64,000 bases of DNA, taken from positions 372,001-436,000 of the forward strand of contig QFQI01000001.1 of NCBI GenBank assembly GCA_003243195.1. Direction: 5' to 3'. The notes beneath the pieces were generated by a model. The model was not told the origin of the DNA. It searched no databases and saw only the letters and a program-made list of their open reading frames with translations. The stretch comes from Sphingomonas taxi (lineage in GTDB: Bacteria; Pseudomonadota; Alphaproteobacteria; Sphingomonadales; Sphingomonadaceae). Below, piece by piece: positions 18,245 through 26,649 of the stretch. Position 1 is the stretch's first letter; the number at the start of each line of letters is the position of its first letter. Both the position numbers and the translations under genes were made by a program.

Positions 18245-21200
18245 ATGAAGGGGTTCAAGCCGCTTTCGACGCTGGTCCGCACGACCTCGATCGCCGCGCT
18301 GTCCGCAGGCATGATGATGCCGCTCGCCGCCGCCGCGCAGGTCGCCGCGCCGGCCGACCCGCAACAGGGCACGCCGCAGGCCGACACCACCCCCGGCCCG
18401 GTCCAGCAGGAGGCCGGATCGGCCGCCAGCAACGCCCAGCCCGACGCCTCCCCCGACGACATCATCGTCACCGGCGTGCGCGCGTCGCTGGAACGCTCCA
18501 TCGCGATCAAGCGTGAATCGTTCGGCGTGGTCGACGCGATCTCCGCGGAGGATATCGGCAAGTTCGCCAACACCAACCTCGCCGAATCGCTGCAACGCAT
18601 CACCGGCGTGTCGATCGACCGCGTGAACGGCGAAGGGTCCACCGTCACCGTGCGCGGCTTCGGCGCGCAATATAACCTCGTCACGCTCAACGGCCGCCAG
18701 CTCGCCACCTCGAACATCGTCTCGGTCGGCGGCGACCAGGGCGGCGACGGCGCGGGCGGCTCGGGGCGGTCGTTCGACTTCGCCAACCTGGCGTCGGAAG
18801 GCGTGAAGACGCTGGAGGTCTACAAGACCGGGCGCGGCGCGATCCCGTCGGGCGGCATCGGCGCGACGATCAACATCGTCGGCACGCGCCCGCTGGAGCG
18901 CGCGACCAGCGGCTTCACCGGGTCGCTGGGCGCCAAGGCGGTGTACGACACCAGCGTCGACCAGTGCATCGACTGCGGCGACAAGGTGACGCCGGAGGTG
19001 TCGGGGATCGCGAGCTGGAGCGACAGCGAGCAGCGCTTCGGCGTGTCGCTGTTCGGCAGCTACCAGAAGCGCAACTTCTCCGCGCCCAGCGTGGCCAACA
19101 ACGGCTGGAACATCCGCACGCTGGCGGACTTCCTGAACCCGGCCAACGGCTTCATCCGCAGCGACACGAAGCTGAACAACACGCCGACCGATCCCAACGT
19201 GCTGGTCGCCGTTCCCGACGACCATCGCTACCATTTCTCCGAATCGAGCCGCGAGCGCATCAACGCGCAGGGCGTGCTGCAATTCAAGCCGACCGACACG
19301 TTCACCGTCACCGCCGACGGGCTGTTCGCGCAGCTCAAGGCGTCGGAACGCCGCTCCAGCCAGTCGAACTGGTTCAGCCGGCCGTTCGACGAGATCACGT
19401 TCGACGACGCCAGCAACGGCATCGCCACCACGCAATATATGCACGAGACGAATGTCGGCAGCGGCAAGGACGCCGCGTTCGAACAGGCGTATCGCGCGCA
19501 GAAGAACCGTTTGTGGGATGCCGGCCTGAACGCCAAATGGGAGGTGTCGGACCGCTTCACGCTGGCGCTGGACGGCCATGTCGGCGAGGCCAAGAGCTCG
19601 CCCGACAATCCCAACGGTCAGACCTCCACCACGGTGGCGTTCAATGCGCCGGTGGTCAGCGCGCACTCGCTGGAATGGAGTGACAAGGGCTTCCCGACGC
19701 AGACCATCACGATCGACGACAGCGCAGTGGGCATCACCCCCAAGTCGACTGCCAATCCGAACGGCGTGTCGTTCATCAAGGGCAACAACAACGGCGTGCT
19801 CGACGTCGGCGACCTGTCCGGCGCGGTGCAGCGGCAGTTCGCCTCCACGCAGACGCAGCGCGTGAAGGAACTGCGGCTCGACGGCGGCTACGAGTTCGAC
19901 AACAACAACCGCTTCGATGTCGGCGGCAATTACCGCACCACCACCACCACGCAGACGCAATACAACACGCGCCAGGTGCTGGGCGACTGGAACAACGCGC
20001 TGCCGCCGGAAATCGCGCGGGTCGCGCCGGACCAGGTCAACGCCTTCTGCGCGATATGCAAGTTCACGCACCACGATGCCGGCAACGACCCCAATTCGCT
20101 GATCGCCTTCCGCACGCAGGATGCGACGAAGCTCTACAACACGCTGTTCGATTACTACAGCGGGCTGCCGCTGGACGCGAACCAGGTTGCCAATCCGGGC
20201 AAGTCGATCGACGGGATCGACCATCGCAACAACATCGACGCCAACACCTTCAACCGCGTGAAGGAGGATATCTGGTCGGTGTACGGCCAGTATACGTGGA
20301 AGGGGCAGTTCGGTGACATGAACGCCAGCCTGGTCGCGGGCGCGCGGTTCGAGAGCACGCGCGTGCGCGCCAACTCGCTCCAGCAGATCCCGACCGCGGT
20401 GGTGTGGCAGGCCGACAATGATTTCAACATCACCTATTCGGCGGACCGCCAGACGGTCACCGATCGCGGCAGCTACACCAATTTCCTGCCGTCGATGGAT
20501 TTCCAGATCGAACTCGTCCCCAACCTGATCGGTCGCTATTCGCTCAGCCGCACGATCGCGCGCGCGCCCTTCGGCAATCTGTTCGCCAGCACCGGCGTCG
20601 GCGCGCCGGGCCGCCCGACGGTGATCGGCGGCATCGCCACCGGCAACGCCAACAACACCGCGCTCAACCCGCTGCGCTCCGACAATGTCGACGTGTCGCT
20701 GGAATGGTATCCGAACAAGGACACGTTCCTGTCGCTCGGCGGCTTCTTCAAGCGCGTGAACAACTTCATCGGCAACACGCAGGTCAACCGCGAACTGTTC
20801 GGCCTGCGCGACCCGACCTCGGGCGCGGCGGGTTCGCGGTCCGGCACCGCGCGGCAGCAGTTGCAGCAGACGTTCGGCGCCGACCTGACCGACGTCAACC
20901 TGTTCACCTACACCGCGCTGCTGGCGCAGAACAACAACAGCGTCGCGGCGGCGAACGCGTCGTTCGCGGCGAACTACAATCCCGCGACACGCTCGCTCAA
21001 CCCCGACTTCGTCGGCTCGACGCTGGCGGCGGTGGACATCATCGCCGATGCCAACGATCCGCTGCTCAGCTTCTCGGTCAACACGCCGATCAACAACCGC
21101 GCGGCGAAGATCTACGGCTTCGAAGCCGCAGGCCAGTATTTCTTCGGGGATACCGGCATCGGCGTCGCGGGCAGCTACACGCTGGTGCGCGGCAACGTCG

Positions 21201-21562
21201 GCATCGACGTGACGGCGCCGACCAATGTCGACCTGTTCGCGCTGGTCGGCCTGTCGGACACCGCCAACGCGACGTTGATCTACGACAAGCACGGCATCTC
21301 GGGTCGCCTGTCGTACAACTGGCGCGCGAAATATCTGAGCGGCGTCAACCGCGACGCGTTCCGCAACCCCACCTTCACCGCGCCCTACGGACAGGTGGAC
21401 GTGAACATCAGCTACGATATCACGCCGAACATCGCGGTCAGCTTCGAAGGGATCAACCTGTTCGAGGAGGGCATCCGCACCTACGGCCGCGACGAGATGA
21501 ACACGTGGTTCGAGGTCGAGCAGTCGGCGCGCTACCTGATCGGCGCCCGGTATCGGTTCTGA
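18245..21562 (+). CDS. TonB-dependent receptor (outer membrane sugar/oligomer transporter)
   Basis: The 1105-residue outer-membrane receptor has a signal peptide (about 1-32) and an N-terminal Ton box-like DDIIVTGV (about 71-78). The plug domain follows (SIAIKRESFGVVDAISAEDI, then VTVRGFGAQYNLVTLNGRQL), and the beta barrel ends in the aromatic SARYLIGARYRF. Size and the RITGVSIDR-type plug match the Caulobacter/Xanthomonas receptors for saccharides. It is divergent from a LacI gene and leads into SapC and the halogenase-like gene, an arrangement seen in proteobacterial glycan loci. ATG 18245 has GGGAGG seven bases or so upstream. Confidence 0.95.
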   Translation: MKGFKPLSTLVRTTSIAALSAGMMMPLAAAAQVAAPADPQQGTPQADTTPGPVQQEAGSAASNAQPDASPDDIIVTGVRASLERSIAIKRESFGVVDAISAEDIGKFANTNLAESLQRITGVSIDRVNGEGSTVTVRGFGAQYNLVTLNGRQLATSNIVSVGGDQGGDGAGGSGRSFDFANLASEGVKTLEVYKTGRGAIPSGGIGATINIVGTRPLERATSGFTGSLGAKAVYDTSVDQCIDCGDKVTPEVSGIASWSDSEQRFGVSLFGSYQKRNFSAPSVANNGWNIRTLADFLNPANGFIRSDTKLNNTPTDPNVLVAVPDDHRYHFSESSRERINAQGVLQFKPTDTFTVTADGLFAQLKASERRSSQSNWFSRPFDEITFDDASNGIATTQYMHETNVGSGKDAAFEQAYRAQKNRLWDAGLNAKWEVSDRFTLALDGHVGEAKSSPDNPNGQTSTTVAFNAPVVSAHSLEWSDKGFPTQTITIDDSAVGITPKSTANPNGVSFIKGNNNGVLDVGDLSGAVQRQFASTQTQRVKELRLDGGYEFDNNNRFDVGGNYRTTTTTQTQYNTRQVLGDWNNALPPEIARVAPDQVNAFCAICKFTHHDAGNDPNSLIAFRTQDATKLYNTLFDYYSGLPLDANQVANPGKSIDGIDHRNNIDANTFNRVKEDIWSVYGQYTWKGQFGDMNASLVAGARFESTRVRANSLQQIPTAVVWQADNDFNITYSADRQTVTDRGSYTNFLPSMDFQIELVPNLIGRYSLSRTIARAPFGNLFASTGVGAPGRPTVIGGIATGNANNTALNPLRSDNVDVSLEWYPNKDTFLSLGGFFKRVNNFIGNTQVNRELFGLRDPTSGAAGSRSGTARQQLQQTFGADLTDVNLFTYTALLAQNNNSVAAANASFAANYNPATRSLNPDFVGSTLAAVDIIADANDPLLSFSVNTPINNRAAKIYGFEAAGQYFFGDTGIGVAGSYTLVRGNVGIDVTAPTNVDLFALVGLSDTANATLIYDKHGISGRLSYNWRAKYLSGVNRDAFRNPTFTAPYGQVDVNISYDITPNIAVSFEGINLFEEGIRTYGRDEMNTWFEVEQSARYLIGARYRF

Positions 21563-21589
21563 CGGCGCGGCGGGGGCGACAGGCCCGTC

Positions 21590-21626
21590 CCCTCACCGCC
21601 GGTCCGCGCGGGTCCGGTGGTGAGGG
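21590..21626 (+). terminator. hairpin between receptor and sapC
   Basis: CCCTCACCGCCGG (21590-21602) pairs with CCGGTGGTGAGGG (21614-21626), with one G-U pair and an 11-nt loop. No T run follows. It may attenuate transcription so that the receptor is made in excess of the downstream proteins, or protect the receptor mRNA 3' end. Confidence 0.45.
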
Positions 21627-21670
21627 TGTCGCGCTCCCCACGCGGACCCAAATTGCTGTAACGGTCGCTC

Positions 21671-22375
21671 ATGCCGCATCCCGTCCCGCTCGATCCCGTC
21701 GCCCATCGCCACCTGCGCGTCATCGCCGGTCATGGCGCGGCGTTCGGCGACGCCGCCAACCAGGCGCTGGTGTTCCCCGACGAATTCGAGGAGGTGCAGC
21801 GGGAATATGCGATTCTGCTGCGACGCAACGAGGCGGGCGGGTGGCGGTTCACCGCGCTGCTCGGGCTGGAGGCGGGCGAGAACCTTTATCTCGACGGTGA
21901 TCGCTGGGACGCGCGCTACGTCCCCGCGCTGCATGCGCGCGGGCCGTTCTCGATCGGCGTCCCCGCGCATGGCGGCGAGCCGATGGTGCACGTCGACCTC
22001 GATCACCCGCGCGTCCACGGCGCCGGCGAGCCGGTGTTCGACGCCGATGGCGCGCCCACGCCGCTGCTCGACCGCGCGACCGCGGCGCTGCGCCGGATCT
22101 ACGCCGGCGCGGCGCGCGGCGCGGCGCTGATCGCGGCGTGGTCGGCGTATGACCTGATCGCGCCGGTCACACTGCACCTCGATCTGGACGACACCCGCCG
22201 CGTGTCCGTGCCCGACTGCTTCACGATCGACGCCGGACGGCTGGCGGCGCTGGACGGCGCGGCGCTGGAGCGGCTGAACCGCGACGACCTGCTGCGCCCT
22301 GCGATATGGGTGTCCGCCTCGCTCGGCAATATCCGCCACCTGCTGGGCCGCAAGCTGCGCCGGGAGACCCTGTGA
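21671..22375 (+). CDS. SapC-family protein
   Basis: The 234-residue product has the SapC pattern: ALVFPDEFEEVQREYAILLR near 32, then LLGLEAGENLYLDGDRWDA near 63. Later comes DGAPTPLLDRATAALRRI, with LDLDDTRRVSVPDCFTIDAG near 175. SapC was named from a Campylobacter S-layer locus; its molecular role is unknown. In alpha- and gammaproteobacteria it sits beside TonB receptors and halogenase-like flavoproteins. Its TGA overlaps the ATG of the next gene (TGATG), showing translational coupling. Confidence 0.92.
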   Translation: MPHPVPLDPVAHRHLRVIAGHGAAFGDAANQALVFPDEFEEVQREYAILLRRNEAGGWRFTALLGLEAGENLYLDGDRWDARYVPALHARGPFSIGVPAHGGEPMVHVDLDHPRVHGAGEPVFDADGAPTPLLDRATAALRRIYAGAARGAALIAAWSAYDLIAPVTLHLDLDDTRRVSVPDCFTIDAGRLAALDGAALERLNRDDLLRPAIWVSASLGNIRHLLGRKLRRETL

Positions 22376-23841
22376 TGAAGAAGCGCGTCGTCATCGCGGG
22401 CGGGGGCACCGCCGGCTGGCTCGCCGCCGCCGCGCTCGCGGTCCATCTCGGCCCGCTGATCCAGGTCACGCTGGTCGAATCGGACGAGATCGGCACGGTC
22501 GGCGTCGGGGAATCGACCATCCCGACGACGCGCAGCTTCCACCAGTTGCTCGGCATCGATGAGGCGGCGTTCGTGCGCGCGACCGGCGCGACCTTCAAGC
22601 TGGGCATCTCGTTCGAGAACTGGGACCGCATCGGCGACCGCTATTTCCACCCGTTCGGTGCGATCGGCCGTTCGGTGATGATGGCCGACTTCCAGCATTT
22701 CTGGCTGGAGGCGCGCGCGCGCGGACTGTCCGGCGGCTTCACCGATCACTCGTTCGAGGCCGCTGCCGCTGCCGCGGGCGCGTTCGCGATCGGCGGCGAG
22801 GCGCCCTTGTCCTACGCCTATCATCTCGACGCGACCGCCTACGGGCAATTCCTGCGCGCGCTCGCCGAGGCGCGCGGCGCGGTGCGGCGCGAGGGGCGCA
22901 TCGCCCAGGTCGCACGCGACGAGCGCGGCGATATCGCGGCGATACTGCTGGCGGACGGCACGCGCGTCGAGGGCGAGCTGTTCCTCGACTGTACCGGCTT
23001 TCGCGCGCTGCTGAGCGAGGGCGCGCTGGCGACCGGGTTCGAGGACTGGAGCCACTGGCTGGGCACCGACAGCGCCTTTGCGGTGCAGAGCGAGGCGACC
23101 GCCCCGCCGGCGCCGTATACGCGCGCGATCGCGCACGACGCGGGCTGGCGGTGGCGCATCCCGCTTCAGCACCGCGTCGGCAACGGCATCGTCTTTTCCA
23201 GCGCGCATCTGAGCGACGAGGCGGCACGCGACGCCCTGCTCCGCTCGCTGGACGGCGCGCCGCTGTTCGAACCACGGCTGCTGCGCTTTCGCACCGGCAG
23301 GCGGCGGCTGGCGTGGCATCGCAACTGCATCGCGCTCGGCCTGGCGGCCGGGTTCGTGGAGCCGCTGGAATCGACCAGCATCCATCTGGTGATGATCGCG
23401 GTGACGCGGCTGATCCAGTCGTTCCCGTTCGGTGCCGACAGCACGGCACTGGCGCAGCGCTTCAACGACCAGTCGCGCGCCGAATGGGAGCATGTCCGCG
23501 ACTTCATCATCCTGCACTACAAGCTGACGCATCGCGACGATTCACCGTTCTGGCGGCGCTGCCGCGACATGGCGGTGCCGGAGTCGCTGGCGGCGCGGAT
23601 CGCGCTGTTCCGCGAGAGCGCGATGGCGCATCAGGGGCAGGACGAGCTGTTCCGCGTCGACAGTTGGGCGGCGGTGATGCTGGGACAGGGCGTGATGCCC
23701 GCCGCGCACCACGGCCTGCCGGGCGTGATGGCGACCGCCGACCTGCACCGCGCGCTGGCCGACGTCCGCGCGAAGATCGCGCACGATGTCGCGCGGCTGC
23801 CGACGCACGGCGACTTCGTGCAACGGTTCGCATCGGCGTGA
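22375..23841 (+). CDS. tryptophan-halogenase-family flavoprotein
   Basis: The 488-residue FAD-dependent halogenase-like protein has the Rossmann motif GGGTAGWLAAAAL near residue 8. K75 in TGATFKLGISFENW is in the place of the catalytic Lys of PrnA/RebH. The family motif GWRWRIP (W258, W260) is present. Family members chlorinate or brominate tryptophan or indoles, but homologues in TonB/SapC loci have no proven substrate. The gene is coupled to sapC by TGATG, so a role in the same saccharide unit is likely. It ends convergently with the Gfo/Idh gene. Confidence 0.92.
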   Translation: MKKRVVIAGGGTAGWLAAAALAVHLGPLIQVTLVESDEIGTVGVGESTIPTTRSFHQLLGIDEAAFVRATGATFKLGISFENWDRIGDRYFHPFGAIGRSVMMADFQHFWLEARARGLSGGFTDHSFEAAAAAAGAFAIGGEAPLSYAYHLDATAYGQFLRALAEARGAVRREGRIAQVARDERGDIAAILLADGTRVEGELFLDCTGFRALLSEGALATGFEDWSHWLGTDSAFAVQSEATAPPAPYTRAIAHDAGWRWRIPLQHRVGNGIVFSSAHLSDEAARDALLRSLDGAPLFEPRLLRFRTGRRRLAWHRNCIALGLAAGFVEPLESTSIHLVMIAVTRLIQSFPFGADSTALAQRFNDQSRAEWEHVRDFIILHYKLTHRDDSPFWRRCRDMAVPESLAARIALFRESAMAHQGQDELFRVDSWAAVMLGQGVMPAAHHGLPGVMATADLHRALADVRAKIAHDVARLPTHGDFVQRFASA

Positions 23842-23881
23842 CGCCGCCGCCCCGACGCGGGGGGCGACGACGGCACGCGCA

Positions 23882-25045
23882 TCATCCCGCCGCCAGTTCG
23901 CTCCACTTCACGTCGGACGCCGCATTGGCGACCACCGCCTCCACGAACGCCATCGTACGCACGCCGTCGCCGACGCCGGGGAACCACGCCGCCGCGCCGC
24001 GTTCCGCCACCGCGTCGCCGCCGCGGATCGTGGCCGCCACCGCACGGTACAGGTTGGCGAACGCCTCGATATAGCCCTCCGGATGCCCGGCCGGGGTGCG
24101 CAGCCGCGCCAGCGTGGTGTCCGCCAGCCCCGGCCCGCCGGCGCGCACCACCTCGGCCGGGCGGTCGAGCCAGCGCAGCGTCAGCGTGTTCGGCTCCATC
24201 TGCGCCCATTCCAGCCCGCCATGCTCGCCATGAATGCGCAGCCGCAGCCCGTTCTCGTCGCCGGCCGCGACCTGCGTCGCCTTCAGCACGCCGCGCGCGC
24301 CATTCGCGAAGCGCAGCAGCACGCTGACGTCATCGTCCAGCCGCCGCCCCGGCACATGCGTCGCCAGATCCGCGCACAGCGTCTCGACGCGGCAGCCCGA
24401 GACATGCTCGGCAAGCTGGAAGGCATGCGTGCCGATATCGCCCAGGCAACCGCCCAGCCCGGCGCGCGCCGGGTCGGTGCGCCACTCCGCCTGCTTGTTG
24501 CCGCCCTGGTCGATCGCCTGTGCCAGCCAGCCTTGCGAATATTCGACCTGCACCAGCCGGATCGCGCCGAGATCGCCGCGCGCCACGCGCGCCCGCGCCT
24601 CCTCGACCAGCGGATAGCCGCTGTAGGTGAACGCCAGCGCATAATGCCGCCCGCTGCGCTGCGCGGCCGCCGCGATGCGGCGCGCTTCGTCAAGGTTCAG
24701 CGCCATCGGCTTCTCGCAGATGACGTGGAAGCCGGCATCCAGCGCGGCGATCGACATCGGCGCGTGCAGATGGTTGGGGGTGACGATCGCCACCGCGTCG
24801 ATCCGCTCGCCAGCGGGGAGCGCACGCTCGCCCGCCAGCAGCGCGTCCAGCGAGTCGTACACGCGCGCCGGCGCCAGCCCCAGCAGGTCGCCGGTACGCG
24901 CGTTGCGTCCCGCGTCGGTGCTGAACGCGCCGGCCGCCAGCCGCCAGTCGCCGTCGAGCGCCGCCGCCATGCGATGCACCGCGCCGATGAACGCGCCCTC
25001 GCCGCCGCCGACCATGCCGAGTTTAAGCGCCTGAACCTGCGTCAT
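23882..25045 (-). CDS. Gfo/Idh/MocA-family NAD(P)-dependent oxidoreductase
   Basis: The 387-residue cytoplasmic dehydrogenase has an N-terminal Rossmann fold (LGMVGGGEGAFIGAVHRMAA, residues 9-28). It also has the family EKP signature (VICEKPMALNLDEARR, about 117) and the catalytic Asp/His motif GGCLGDIGTHAFQLAEH near 197. Such enzymes oxidise or reduce a hydroxyl on sugars and inositols. Members beside TIM-barrel isomerases (the E. coli ycj cluster) make 3-keto-glycosides. Here it is divergent from the cytochrome c/GMC operon across 112 bp with a candidate operator. Confidence 0.92.
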   Translation of the reverse strand: MTQVQALKLGMVGGGEGAFIGAVHRMAAALDGDWRLAAGAFSTDAGRNARTGDLLGLAPARVYDSLDALLAGERALPAGERIDAVAIVTPNHLHAPMSIAALDAGFHVICEKPMALNLDEARRIAAAAQRSGRHYALAFTYSGYPLVEEARARVARGDLGAIRLVQVEYSQGWLAQAIDQGGNKQAEWRTDPARAGLGGCLGDIGTHAFQLAEHVSGCRVETLCADLATHVPGRRLDDDVSVLLRFANGARGVLKATQVAAGDENGLRLRIHGEHGGLEWAQMEPNTLTLRWLDRPAEVVRAGGPGLADTTLARLRTPAGHPEGYIEAFANLYRAVAATIRGGDAVAERGAAAWFPGVGDGVRTMAFVEAVVANAASDVKWSELAAG

Positions 25046-25098
25046 TCATCCTCCCGTCATTGCCGCGCCGGCATAACGGCTGCCGTTGCGTCGGTCGC

Positions 25099-25126
25099 TT
25101 GATCTCTCGCGGTTTAGCGGTAAACT
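25099..25126 (+). promoter_or_regulatory. candidate promoter with LacI-type operator GTTTAGCGGTAAAC
   Basis: TTGATC (25099-25104) and TAAACT (25121-25126), 16 bp apart, resemble -35 and -10 boxes. GTTTA (25112-25116) and TAAAC (25121-25125) form a perfect 5-bp palindrome around GCGG with the CG centre typical of LacI-family sites. It overlaps the -10 and lies between divergent Gfo/Idh and the cytochrome c operon. The second LacI protein (32482) is the natural candidate repressor; this is inference. Confidence 0.55.
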
Positions 25127-25157
25127 GGCGCCAATTAAACGGGTTTGGAGAGATGCG

Positions 25158-25538
25158 ATGAAGCTGATCGCCGGTCTGGTCGCCGTGCCGATCGTCGCTG
25201 TTGTGGGCCTGGCCATGTCGGCCCCCGCCCCGGCGCAGCAGAGCGGAGCGCAGGCGTTCGCCGCGTGCCGCGCGTGCCACACGCTGAACAAGGGTGGCCG
25301 CAACGGCATCGGTCCCAACCTCAACGGCATGTTCACGCGCCCCTCGGGCTCGCTGCCGGGCTTCAACTATTCGCCGGCGATGAAGGCCGCGAAGCTGAAG
25401 TGGGACGACAAGACGCTGAACGACTATCTGGCCGCGCCGATGAAGAAGGTGCCGGGATCGCGGATGCCGATCTCCACCCCGGATGCCGCGAAGCGCGCCG
25501 CGATCATCGCCTATCTCAAGTCCGAAACCGCCAAGTGA
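25158..25538 (+). CDS. periplasmic class I cytochrome c
   Basis: The 126-residue product has a signal peptide (KLIAGLVAVPIVAVVGLAM, about 2-20). Single haem binding is by C37-R-A-C40-H41 and the distal M103 in GSRMPIS. The fold markers NKGGRNGIGPNLNGMF and AIIAYLKSETAK match the soluble cytochrome c2-type family. It is first in the seven-gene run and overlaps the next start (GTGA). It probably takes electrons from the GMC flavoprotein at the end of the operon and passes them to the respiratory chain. Confidence 0.93.
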   Translation: MKLIAGLVAVPIVAVVGLAMSAPAPAQQSGAQAFAACRACHTLNKGGRNGIGPNLNGMFTRPSGSLPGFNYSPAMKAAKLKWDDKTLNDYLAAPMKKVPGSRMPISTPDAAKRAAIIAYLKSETAK

Positions 25539-26593
25539 GCGGCGCGGCGATCCGCGGTCCCGGCGTCTTCCTGGCGCAGTTCATGGGGGACGCCGCGCCC
25601 TTCGACACGCTGGACCATGCCGCACGCTGGATGGCGGAGGCGGGCTATGAAGGCGTGCAGATCCCGACCGGCGACGCGCGCTGCATGGACCTGGCGCTCG
25701 CCGCCGAGAGCCAGGATTATGCCGACGAGCTGACCGGCCGCTGCCGCGAGGCCGGGGTCGCGATCACCGAACTCTCTACGCACCTGCAAGGGCAGCTCGT
25801 CGCGGTCCACCCCGCCTATGACACCGCCTTCGACGTGTTCGCGCCCGCCGAACTGCGCGGCAGGCCCGCCGCGCGCCAGCAATGGGCGGTGGAGCAGTTG
25901 AAGCTCGCCGCGCGCGCCAGCCGCCGGCTCGGGCTCGACGCGCACGCCACCTTCTCCGGCGCGTTCGCCTGGCCGTTCGTCTATCCGTGGCCGCAGCGGC
26001 CGGCGGGGATGGTCGAGGAAGCCTTCGCCGAACTTGGCAAGCGCTGGCGGCCGATCCTCGACGCGTTCGAGGAGCAGGGCGTCGACCTGTGCTTCGAGCT
26101 GCATCCCGGCGAGGATCTGCACGACGGCACCACGTTCGAACGGTTCCTGGACGCGGTCGGCGGGCATGCGCGCGCCAACATCCTCTACGATCCCAGCCAC
26201 ATGGTGCTGCAGGCGATGGACTATCTGCAGTTCATCGACATCTATCACGACCGTATCCGCATGTTCCACGTCAAGGATGCGGAATTCAACCCGACCGGGC
26301 GCGCCGGCGTGTACGGCAGCTATTCCGACTGGATCGACCGGCCCGGGCGGTTCCGCTCGCTGGGCGACGGGCAGGTCGATTTCGGCGGCATCTTCTCGAA
26401 ACTGACGCAATATGGCTATCGCGGCTGGGCGGTGCTGGAATGGGAATGCTGCCTGAAGCATCCCGAGGACGGCGCGCGCGAAGGTGCGCCGTTCATCGCC
26501 GCGCACCTGATCCGCCGCCCGGAGCGCGCCTTCGACGATTTCGCCGGCGGTGCGGATCTGTCCGCCAACCGGCGGTTGCTTGGGCTGGAGTGA
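25535..26593 (+). CDS. sugar phosphate isomerase/epimerase, TIM barrel (1)
   Basis: The 352-residue xylose-isomerase-like TIM barrel starts at GTG 25535, overlapping the cytochrome c stop (GTGA). Metal-site residues are visible: the Glu in LCFELHPGED, the Asp/His in LYDPSHM, the His in MFHVKDAE and the Glu in VLEWECC. No signal peptide is present, so it is cytoplasmic. The length and motifs match the larger isomerase class found beside Gfo/Idh oxidoreductases; the E. coli YcjR example epimerises 3-keto-glycosides. Here it may process a keto-sugar imported by the next-door MFS carrier. The reaction is not proven. Confidence 0.88.
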   Translation: MSGAAIRGPGVFLAQFMGDAAPFDTLDHAARWMAEAGYEGVQIPTGDARCMDLALAAESQDYADELTGRCREAGVAITELSTHLQGQLVAVHPAYDTAFDVFAPAELRGRPAARQQWAVEQLKLAARASRRLGLDAHATFSGAFAWPFVYPWPQRPAGMVEEAFAELGKRWRPILDAFEEQGVDLCFELHPGEDLHDGTTFERFLDAVGGHARANILYDPSHMVLQAMDYLQFIDIYHDRIRMFHVKDAEFNPTGRAGVYGSYSDWIDRPGRFRSLGDGQVDFGGIFSKLTQYGYRGWAVLEWECCLKHPEDGAREGAPFIAAHLIRRPERAFDDFAGGADLSANRRLLGLE

Positions 26594-26649
26594 TCCGGCA
26601 AGCTGCCGGAAGAGTACGATATAAGACCGACAAAAAAAGGGGTGAGAGG

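Noticed and set aside
18164..21292. 1042-residue frame antisense to the TonB receptor
   Set aside because: It has the Arg/Asp/Val/His composition of high-GC antisense frames and the sense strand encodes a complete receptor.
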